A stretch of DNA of 64,000 nucleotides from Demequina iriomotensis (GTDB lineage: Bacteria > Actinomycetota > Actinomycetes > Actinomycetales > Demequinaceae). A program made the position numbers and the translations under genes. This document shows, one piece after another, positions 57,632-64,000 of this stretch (position 1 is the stretch's first letter; the number at the start of each line of letters is the position of its first letter). Under the pieces are notes generated by a model that was not told where the DNA came from, did not search any database, and saw only the letters and a list, made by a program, of their open reading frames with translations. Location of the stretch: contig NZ_BBME01000016.1 in NCBI RefSeq assembly GCF_000971395.1, positions 1 to 64,000 of the forward strand, in the 5' to 3' direction.

Positions 57632-58743
57632 GCCGCGCTCACCGCCAACGCATAGCCGCGCTTGACCACCGTTCTCACCAGCATGGGCGCCCCCGAGTTC
57701 TCCCGCAGCCTGTTGATCGCCGCCTCGACCGCGTGCGGACCCGCCTGGGCGCCCGGCAGCACCGCCGCGAGCTGCTCGCGCGAGAGCACGTTGCCCTTCG
57801 CCTCGGCGAGCGCACGCAGGATCTCGAGGCCCGTGGGCGTGAGCGGCAGCACCCTCCCGTCGAGCACCGCCGCGGTGGCGCGCATGACGAGCGGCCCGTC
57901 CGGTGTGGTGATCCCCACCGCGGACTCCGTGAACTCCTGCACCAGCATGCGCACGAGCGCGCCCAGCCGCCAGCGGTCCGGGTGCTGCACCACCAGCCCA
58001 GCCGCCTCGAGCGGGGCCGCCGTCACCGGCCCCACCGCCGCGACCACCAGCTTGCCGGACGCGGCCCGCGCGGCGATCCCCGCGAGCGCGCCACGCGACC
58101 TCGCGGTCGCGAGCCACGACTCGGCGGCGGGCGCGGACGTGAACAGCACCGCATCGGCGCCGCCCGCGGCCGCCTGGTCGATCCATTCGTCGTGCAGCGC
58201 GGGGTTGAGCGGGGCGCCCCAGCCGTACACCAGGAGGCTCTGCACCTCGGCACCCGCGTCCGCGAACGCCTCGTCGAGGCCGTCCGAGCCGTTGCCGTGG
58301 TGCTGGACCGCCACGCGCAGGCCCGCGACGCCCTCGGCCAGCAGGTAGTCCCGCAGCTCCGCCGCGGTCTCCGACTCCGCGACCCAGTCCGCCTCGAGGC
58401 CCGCCTGCTGGATCGCGCCGCGCGCCTTGGGACCGCGCGCGATGAAGCGCGCGTCGCGGATCGCGTCGAGCAGGTCCTCGGCGAGGCCCGCCGCGTCGGC
58501 CGCCTCGATCCAGCCGCGGAAGCCGATGCCCGTGGTCGCGACCACGATGTCGGGCGGCGACGCGATGAGCGCCCGCGTGTCCTCGATCAGCCGCGCATCG
58601 TCCAGGTGCGGGATGGTGCTGAGCGCGGGAGCGTGCCGCACGCTCGCGCCGCGCCTCTCGAGCGCCGAGGCCAGCTCTCGCTTGCGCCGGTCCGCCGTGA
58701 TGACCATCACGCACCCCGACAGCGGCTCTCCCACCATCGACAC
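57628..58743 (-). CDS. nnaR: Uroporphyrinogen-III synthase-like regulator with winged helix (NnaR type)
   Basis: 371 residues. Residues about 1-260 have the HemD fold (CVMVITADRRKRELASALERRG, ATTGIGFRGWIEAA, AVLFTSAPAAESWL, VVAAVGPVTAAPLEAAG). Residues about 275-371 are an OmpR/PhoB-type winged helix (LTPTGLEILRALAEAKGNVLSREQL, VEAAINRLRENSG, RTVVKRGYAL). This architecture is NnaR, which with GlnR activates nitrate/nitrite assimilation genes in Streptomyces and mycobacteria. Location between nirBD/cysG and sirB supports this. Enzymatic activity as a true HemD is possible but not the main expectation. Confidence 0.88.
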   Translation of the reverse strand: MSMVGEPLSGCVMVITADRRKRELASALERRGASVRHAPALSTIPHLDDARLIEDTRALIASPPDIVVATTGIGFRGWIEAADAAGLAEDLLDAIRDARFIARGPKARGAIQQAGLEADWVAESETAAELRDYLLAEGVAGLRVAVQHHGNGSDGLDEAFADAGAEVQSLLVYGWGAPLNPALHDEWIDQAAAGGADAVLFTSAPAAESWLATARSRGALAGIAARAASGKLVVAAVGPVTAAPLEAAGLVVQHPDRWRLGALVRMLVQEFTESAVGITTPDGPLVMRATAAVLDGRVLPLTPTGLEILRALAEAKGNVLSREQLAAVLPGAQAGPHAVEAAINRLRENSGAPMLVRTVVKRGYALAVSAA

Positions 58744-58756
58744 GCGGACCTCCCCG

Positions 58757-59983
58757 TCACTCGCGCCGCGGCGGTGTCGCGGCGATCTGCGAGGCCAGAA
58801 GTCCCGGCCCCGCCACGTTTCCGACGACGATAACGGCGGGAGGTTTCACCCCTGTTTCCCCCGCGATAAGAACGATGTCAGCCAGGGTTCCGTGCGTGAC
58901 GCGCTCGTCGGCCGTGGTGCCCGACTCGACGATCGCGACGGGCGTGGCGGGGTCCGCACCTCCAGCCAGGCCAGCGGCGACGATGTCCGGCAGCGCCGCG
59001 ACCCCCATGAGCACCACGACGGTGGTCCCGTGCGTCATCGCCGCGACCGAGGTCGCGTCGGCGCCCGCATGCCCCGACGTGACGAGCACCGCGGTCGACA
59101 GGCCCCGCTGCGTCACGGGGATGCCCGCGCGGCCCGGCACGGACAGCGCCGACGTCACGCCCGGCACCACCTCGACCGGCACCCCCGCCTCGAGGCACGC
59201 GTGGACCTCCTCGCCCCCGCGCCCGAGCACGAAGGGGTCGCCGCCCTTGAGTCGCACCACCGTGCGGCCCGCCTGCGCGTGCTCCACGAGGATCCGGTTG
59301 ATCTCGTCCTGCGGCACCGGGTGGCGGTCGGGAGACTTGCCGACGTTGATCATCTCGACGTCATAGGGCACGGACACCAGCAGCTCGGTGGTGCCGAGCC
59401 TGTCGGTCACCACCACATCGGCCTCCGCGAGCGCCTGGCGCCCGCGCACCGTGATGAGCCCCGGGTCGCCCGGGCCCGCGCCGACGAGGATCACCCGGCC
59501 CGCGCCGTCACGGCGCCGCCGGAGGTCGACCTCGCCCGCGTCGATGAGCGCGGCGATCGCGTCGCGCACCGCGCGGATGCGTCGCGGGTCCGGCCTGTCG
59601 GTGGAGATGACCCCCACCGCGAGCTCGCCGTGGCGCGACACCGCCGCCTGACGCGCCGTGCCCCGCGACGCGTCGGAGGCGTCGATGCAGAACACCCGCC
59701 GCGCCGCGGCCCACGCCGCGACCGCGTCGTTGACGGCCGCATCGTCCGTCGCCGCAAGCACGAACCAGGCGCCGTCGAGGTCGCCCTCGACGACGGCGCG
59801 CGCGTCCCACGAGAGGTCGCCGTGCTGCGCGAGCCGCTGCACGTCGTCGCTCGCGTGGGGCGCGACGACGTGCACCTGGGCGCCCTCCGCGAGGAAGCGC
59901 TTGATGCGCCGCGAGGCGACGTGGCCGCCCCCGGCGACGAGGACGCGCCGATTCTTGAGATCGAGTCCGAAGAGAGCCGTCAC
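58757..59983 (-). CDS. cysG: Fused precorrin-2 dehydrogenase and uroporphyrinogen-III C-methyltransferase
   Basis: 408-residue bifunctional siroheme enzyme. The N-terminal NAD-dependent precorrin-2 dehydrogenase has VLVAGGGHVASRRIKRFLAEG (residues about 14-34) and continues to about residue 155. The C-terminal SAM-dependent methyltransferase begins VILVGAGPGDPGLIT and has LKGGDPFVLGRGGEE, VVPGVTSALSVPG and GIPVTQRG. CysG order is as in E. coli; metal insertion is covered by the separate sirB. GTG 59983 overlaps the nirD stop (GTGA). Confidence 0.94.
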   Translation of the reverse strand: MTALFGLDLKNRRVLVAGGGHVASRRIKRFLAEGAQVHVVAPHASDDVQRLAQHGDLSWDARAVVEGDLDGAWFVLAATDDAAVNDAVAAWAAARRVFCIDASDASRGTARQAAVSRHGELAVGVISTDRPDPRRIRAVRDAIAALIDAGEVDLRRRRDGAGRVILVGAGPGDPGLITVRGRQALAEADVVVTDRLGTTELLVSVPYDVEMINVGKSPDRHPVPQDEINRILVEHAQAGRTVVRLKGGDPFVLGRGGEEVHACLEAGVPVEVVPGVTSALSVPGRAGIPVTQRGLSTAVLVTSGHAGADATSVAAMTHGTTVVVLMGVAALPDIVAAGLAGGADPATPVAIVESGTTADERVTHGTLADIVLIAGETGVKPPAVIVVGNVAGPGLLASQIAATPPRRE

Positions 59984-60366
59984 TCGCCACCTGCCAGGTC
60001 GATGATCACCTGGCCATTGTCGATGCTGACGGGGTAGACGACCAAGTCCGCGGCCGCTCCGGCGACAGGTTCCTTGTCCATGGTGACCAGGCAGGACCCG
60101 TCGAGGAGCGAGAAGACCTGCTTGTAGATCGGCGATGCCACCGTCGGCACGCCGCCGCGGTCGCCGGTGATCCCGCGCGACATCACCTGCGCGCCCGAGA
60201 ACGGGCACCGGTTCTGCACGGCGTGGACGCTGCCGTCCCACAGGCGGAACAGGGCGATCTGAACCCCCTCGACGAGCGCGGCGACGCCGAGCTCGGGCGA
60301 CAGGCGGTCGTAGTCGCAGACCACGACGCGGCTCGAGGCGACGGACGATGCGGCGGTGACGGTCAT
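59980..60366 (-). CDS. nirD: Nitrite reductase small subunit NirD (copy 1)
   Basis: 128-residue Rieske-like small subunit of NADH-dependent assimilatory nitrite reductase. Typical NirD motifs: AVQNRCPFSGAQVMSRGI, ASPIYKQVFSLLDGSCLVTMD. The Rieske Cys/His ligand pairs are not present, as usual for NirD, so no iron-sulfur cluster is expected. ATG 60366 overlaps the nirB stop. The 10-mer at 60343 lies in the variable N-terminus. It is clearly similar to copy 2 at 63062. Confidence 0.95.
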   Translation of the reverse strand: MTVTAASSVASSRVVVCDYDRLSPELGVAALVEGVQIALFRLWDGSVHAVQNRCPFSGAQVMSRGITGDRGGVPTVASPIYKQVFSLLDGSCLVTMDKEPVAGAAADLVVYPVSIDNGQVIIDLAGGE

Positions 60367-62942
60367 GCGTGGACCTCCAGTCGGGCGGGGGCGATGAGGA
60401 CCGCGCCCGAGGCGCGCTCCTCCGCGGTGGCGGGGCGGATCTGGCCGCGCTGCTCGACGTAGGCGAGCGACGGGTCGGCCGTGTCGGGCGCGTTGACGAA
60501 GCTGGTGAACTGCTGGAGGCGCTCCGGGTCGCTCAGGACCGCCTTCCACTCGTCCTCGTACGTGTCGAGGTGGTGGGCCATGTGGGCGTCGAGCTCGGCG
60601 CAGATGCCGAGCGAGTCCTCGACCACGACCCGCCGGATCTCGTCGAGCCCGCCCTCGTACTCGGCCTGCCACGGCGCCGTGCGCTGCAGGCGGTCCGCGG
60701 TGCGGATGTAGAGCATGAGGTAGCGGTCGATGTAGGTGAACGCCTCCTCGTCGGTGACGTCCGCGACCAGCAGCTCCGCGTGGGCCGGCGTGAAGCCGCC
60801 GTTGCCGCCCACGTAGACGTTCCAGCCCTTCTCGGTGGCGATGAGGCCCACGTCCTTGCCGCGCGCCTCGGCGCACTCGCGCGCGCAGCCCGACGCGGCG
60901 AGCTTGATCTTGTGCGGGCTGCGCAGCCCGCGGTAGCGCAGCTCGAGCGCGATCGCCATCGAGGCCGAGTCCTGGACCCCATAACGGCACCACGTCGACC
61001 CGACGCACGACTTCACGGTGCGCAACGACTTGCCGTACGCGTGGCCCGACTCCATGCCCGCATCCACGAGCCGCTTCCAGATCTGCGGCAGCTGCTCGAG
61101 ACGGGCCCCGAACAGGTCGATCCGCTGCCCGCCGGTGATCTTGGTGTAGAGCCCGAAGTCCTCGGCGACCTCGGCGATGACCTTGAGCCGCGCCGGCGTG
61201 ATCTCGCCGCCGGGGATGCGCGGGACCACCGAGTAGGTGCCGTCCTTCTGCATGTTCGCCATGACGCGGTCGTTGGTGTCCTGCAGCGCCGCGCGGTCGC
61301 CGCCCAGCACGTGCTCGTTGTGGATCGAGGCGAGGATGGAGCCGACGGTCGGCTTGCAGATGTCGCAGCCGTGCCCCGCGCCGAACCGCTCGATCACCTC
61401 GGTGAAGGTGCGCAGCTCGGCGACGTGGATCGCGCTGAACAGCTGGGCGCGCGACAGCGTGAAGTGCTCGCACAGGGCGTTCGAGACCTCGAGCCCGGCC
61501 TTCTCGAGCTCGCCGGCCATGACCTTCTTCACCAGCGGTAGGCACGAGCCGCACGCGGTGCCGGCCTTGGTGCAGGACTTCACCGAGCCGAGGTCGTGGC
61601 AGCCCTCGTGGTTGACCGCGTCACGGATGGTGCCCGCGGTGACGTTGTTGCACGAGCACACGGTCGCGGCGTCGGGGAGCTCGAGCTCGGGGCGCTCGAC
61701 GGCACCCTCGGGCAGGATCCACGCGGACGGGTCGCCGGGGAGCTTCGCGCCGATCATCGGGCGCAGCGTCGCGTAGGCGGACGCGTCGCCGACGAACATG
61801 CCGCCCAGGAGGGTCGACGCATCGTCCGTCATGACGAGCTTCTTGTAGTCGCCGCTGAACGGGTCGGAGTAGACCACCTCGAGCGCGCCCGGCGTCTGCG
61901 CGAAGGCGTCGCCGAAGGACGCGACGTCGACCCCGAGCAGCTTGAGCTTGGTCGCCGTGTCGGCGCCCAGGTAGTGCGCGTCGCCGCCGAGCAGGCGGTC
62001 AACGGCGACGTCCGCCATCGTGTTGCCGGGCGCGATGAGGCCCACGGAGAGGTGGCCGTCGGCCGCCGCAGCGGCGCATTCGCCGATCGCGCTGATGGCC
62101 GGATCCGACGTGAGCGACGTGTCGTCGACGAGCACTCCCCCGCGCTCGCCGATGCCGAGCCCGGCACCGCGGCCCAGGTCGTCGCGCGGACGGATCCCGG
62201 TGGCGAACACCACGACGTCGACCAGCTGCTCCCCGCCGTCGGAGAACACGAGGGTCCCGGCGTTGCCGTCGCGGTCGGCGCGGACCTCGGAGGTCGCGGC
62301 GCCCGTGCGGACGGTGACGCCCAGCTTCTCGATGAGGCGCTTGAGCGCCTCGCCGCCCGAGTCGTCCACCTGCAGCGCCATGAGGCGGTCGGCGAACTCG
62401 ACGACGGTGCTGGTGGCGCCCATGGACTGCAGCGCACCCGCCGCCTCGAGGCCCAGCAGGCCGCCGCCGATGACGGCGCCGCGGACCGGTCGGTTGAAGA
62501 ACCGCTGGCGGGTCTCGACCCACTCGCGCAGCCGGGCGACGTCGTCGACCGTGCGGTACATGAACACACCCGGCAGGTCGACGCCCGGCACGGGCGGTGC
62601 CCACGCGTAGGAGCCGGTCGCGAGCACCAGGTGGTCGTACGCAGCGTCGCGGCCGTCGGCGAGGCGCACCGCCCGGGCCTCGCGGTCGATCGCGACCACC
62701 GGCGCGTCGCGGTGGAGCGTCACGCTGTCGTGGTCCCAGAGCGAGGGCTCGCCGAGCAGCAGGTCCTCGGGGCTCTTGCCCTGGAAGTAGCTGGTGAGCG
62801 CCACGCGGTCGTAAGGGGCGTACGGCTCCTCGCCGTAGACCTCGACCTCGAAGCGGCCGTCCGTGTCGCGCTCCAGCAGGGTGGAGACGAAGCGATGGGC
62901 GACCATGCCCGCTCCGACGACGACGATGCGCTCGTTGCTCAT
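60363..62942 (-). CDS. nirB: Nitrite reductase large subunit NirB (copy 1)
   Basis: 859-residue siroheme enzyme reducing nitrite to ammonium with NADH. FAD site IVVVGAGMVAH (6-16), NADH site AVIGGGLLGLEAAG (156-169), BFD-like [2Fe-2S] cysteines C429, C431, C464 and C467, and the siroheme/[4Fe-4S] cysteines C646, C652, C686 and C690 are all present. ATG 62942 follows GGAAGG by about 7 nt. The 119-base gap to nirD copy 2 holds no clear GlnR box by eye. It heads nirB-nirD-cysG-nnaR-sirB-moeB-moeA and on to moaD. One 10-mer copy (61818) encodes Asp-Asp-Ala. Confidence 0.96.
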   Translation of the reverse strand: MSNERIVVVGAGMVAHRFVSTLLERDTDGRFEVEVYGEEPYAPYDRVALTSYFQGKSPEDLLLGEPSLWDHDSVTLHRDAPVVAIDREARAVRLADGRDAAYDHLVLATGSYAWAPPVPGVDLPGVFMYRTVDDVARLREWVETRQRFFNRPVRGAVIGGGLLGLEAAGALQSMGATSTVVEFADRLMALQVDDSGGEALKRLIEKLGVTVRTGAATSEVRADRDGNAGTLVFSDGGEQLVDVVVFATGIRPRDDLGRGAGLGIGERGGVLVDDTSLTSDPAISAIGECAAAAADGHLSVGLIAPGNTMADVAVDRLLGGDAHYLGADTATKLKLLGVDVASFGDAFAQTPGALEVVYSDPFSGDYKKLVMTDDASTLLGGMFVGDASAYATLRPMIGAKLPGDPSAWILPEGAVERPELELPDAATVCSCNNVTAGTIRDAVNHEGCHDLGSVKSCTKAGTACGSCLPLVKKVMAGELEKAGLEVSNALCEHFTLSRAQLFSAIHVAELRTFTEVIERFGAGHGCDICKPTVGSILASIHNEHVLGGDRAALQDTNDRVMANMQKDGTYSVVPRIPGGEITPARLKVIAEVAEDFGLYTKITGGQRIDLFGARLEQLPQIWKRLVDAGMESGHAYGKSLRTVKSCVGSTWCRYGVQDSASMAIALELRYRGLRSPHKIKLAASGCARECAEARGKDVGLIATEKGWNVYVGGNGGFTPAHAELLVADVTDEEAFTYIDRYLMLYIRTADRLQRTAPWQAEYEGGLDEIRRVVVEDSLGICAELDAHMAHHLDTYEDEWKAVLSDPERLQQFTSFVNAPDTADPSLAYVEQRGQIRPATAEERASGAVLIAPARLEVHA

Positions 62943-63061
62943 CCGGGTGCCTTCCCGTCCCGCACCGGAGAGCATCACGCCGACCCGCCGGGTGCGAGGG
63001 GCGATGGTGGGGACCACTGCTCCTCGAGGGTAGAAGGCGCTTCGCATGGCGCCCCGTGACG

Positions 63062-63442
63062 TCAGTCCCGGGCCAGCGTCACCACGACCGCGTCGCCCTC
63101 GGCGGCGACGGCGTGGACGCGCAAACCGGGCGCGAGCCCCTCCTTCGGCTCCTTGTCCATCGTCACCAGGCACGCCCCGTCGAGCAGCGAGAACACCTGC
63201 TTGTAGATCGGCGACGCGATCGTGGGCACGTCCCCCCGCGAGCCCGTGATCCCGCGCGACATCACCGACGCGCCCGAGAACGGGTCGAGGTTCTGCACGC
63301 AGTGGAGCGAGCCGTCCGCGAGCAGGAAGATCGCGACCTGAACCCCCTCGACGAGCGCGGCCACGCCCAGCTCGGGGGTGAGGTCGCCCAGCGCGCACAC
63401 GCGGGTCGCGGTGGACGATGCGGTGTCGGGAACGGCGGTCAT
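63062..63442 (-). CDS. nirD: Nitrite reductase small subunit NirD (copy 2)
   Basis: 126 residues with the same motifs as copy 1 (CVQNLDPFSGASVMSRGI, ASPIYKQVFSLLDGACLVTMDKEP) but diverged in the N-terminal and C-terminal parts. Here Asp replaces the Cys before PFSG. ATG 63442 overlaps the stop of the upstream nirB. It is paired with a second nirB, so nirBD is duplicated in tandem. A 10-mer lies in its N-terminus at 63413, the position corresponding to that in copy 1. Confidence 0.94.
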   Translation of the reverse strand: MTAVPDTASSTATRVCALGDLTPELGVAALVEGVQVAIFLLADGSLHCVQNLDPFSGASVMSRGITGSRGDVPTIASPIYKQVFSLLDGACLVTMDKEPKEGLAPGLRVHAVAAEGDAVVVTLARD

Positions 63443-64000
63443 GACCGGACCTCCAGGGTGGTGGGGGCGATGAGGACCGCGCCCGAGGCACGCTCCTCGG
63501 AGGTGGCGGGGCGACGCTGGCCGCGCTGTGGGACGTAGGCGAGCGTCGGGTCGGGCTCCTCGGGGGCGTTGACGAACGACGTGAACTGGCGCAGCCGCAC
63601 CGGGTCGTTGAGCACGGCCTTCCACTCGTCCTCGTAGGAGTCGATGTGGCGCGCCATGTGGGCGTCGAGCTCCTCGCCCAGGCCCAGCGAGTCGTCGACC
63701 ACGATGCGGCGGATCTCGTCGAGACCGCCCTCGTGCTCCTGCTGCCACGGGGCCGTGCGCTGCAGGCGGTCCGCGGTGCGGATGTAGTACATGAGGTAGC
63801 GGTCGATGACCCGGAACACGTCCTCGTCGGGGACGTCCTCGACCAGCAGCTGCGCGTGCACCGGCGTGAAGCCGCCGTTGCCGCCCACGTAGACGTTCCA
63901 GCCCTTGTCGGTCGCGATGACGCCCACGTCCTTGCCGCGCGCCTCCGCGCACTCGCGCGCGCAGCCGGAGACGCCCAGCTTGAGCTTGTGCGGGCTGCGC
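63439..64000 (-). CDS. nirB: Nitrite reductase large subunit NirB (copy 2, partial)
   Basis: C-terminal part only; the 5' end lies beyond base 64000. The visible ~187 codons include GVSGCARECAEARGKDVG, the CxxxC siroheme/[4Fe-4S] half-site, then GWNVYVGGNGGFTPVHAQLL and IDRYLMYYIRTADRLQRTAP, closely matching copy 1. The C-terminal tail RPATSEERASGAVLIAP is shared with copy 1, which shows that the two arose by tandem duplication. Overlaps nirD copy 2 by four bases. Confidence 0.95.
   Translation of the reverse strand, partial: RSPHKLKLGVSGCARECAEARGKDVGVIATDKGWNVYVGGNGGFTPVHAQLLVEDVPDEDVFRVIDRYLMYYIRTADRLQRTAPWQQEHEGGLDEIRRIVVDDSLGLGEELDAHMARHIDSYEDEWKAVLNDPVRLRQFTSFVNAPEEPDPTLAYVPQRGQRRPATSEERASGAVLIAPTTLEVRS

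Noticed and set aside
62943-63061. A GlnR box or second promoter between nirD copy 2 and nirB copy 1
   Set aside because: No convincing GTnAC-type motif pair was visible by eye, so none is claimed.

Overview
The window looks like chromosomal DNA from a high-GC Gram-positive bacterium of the phylum Actinomycetota, most likely a Micrococcales relative near Cellulomonadaceae or Demequinaceae; the family is an inference. The reasons are the roughly 72-73% G+C, the GTG starts and 4-base overlaps (ATGA/GTGA), several leaderless-looking starts, and a gene order matching the mycobacterial block glyS - zur - uppS - recO - era - CNNM - ybeY - phoH - rsmE - dnaJ2 - hrcA - hemW - lepA - rpsT - holA - comEA.

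Layout. 1-8.7 kb: dusB, yibE/F and glyQS on the minus strand face a zinc operon (znuA-znuC-znuB-zur plus a DedA-like gene) behind a Zur-box-like palindrome. 8.7-13.9 kb: recO, a TetR/oxidoreductase pair with two identical operators, and leuA with a small lipoprotein gene behind a leader-peptide/hairpin attenuator candidate. 13.9-21 kb: the long overlapping operon hrcA-dnaJ-rsmE-HIT-phoH-ybeY-CNNM-era with a CIRCE element. 21-31.5 kb: two DUF4870 genes, an acyltransferase, hemW, lepA, two c-di-GMP-type genes, a solitary PemK/MazF-like gene and rpsT. 31.5-44.5 kb: holA, comEC and comEA, then degV, leuS, two secreted cell-wall proteins, and the cluster of circularly permuted ATP-grasp, alpha-E and transglutaminase genes.

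45-64 kb is a molybdenum and nitrite-assimilation region. An HTH-TOBE regulator and modABC import molybdate. mog, moaE, moaA (plus strand) and moaD, mobA, moaC, moeA, moeB (minus strand) form a complete molybdenum cofactor set. sirB and a fused precorrin-2 dehydrogenase/uroporphyrinogen methyltransferase make siroheme for NirBD nitrite reductase. An NnaR-type regulator (HemD fold plus winged helix) lies in the same operon. nirBD is present twice in tandem, the outer nirB running off the window. A DUF222-HNH gene with flanking repeats splits the cofactor genes. The molybdoenzyme served, probably an assimilatory nitrate reductase, is not in the window.

The most striking signal is not a gene. 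The 10-mer GGACGATGCG occurs at least 31 times exactly, 15 in one orientation and 16 in the other, where base composition predicts fewer than one. It falls in genes and intergenic DNA alike and uses codons (GAT, GCA) that are otherwise uncommon here. It behaves like a dispersed DNA-level signal, such as an uptake, recombination or protein-binding sequence. No CRISPR array, tRNA, rRNA, prophage or insertion sequence was seen. No gene-free stretch exceeds 300 bases.
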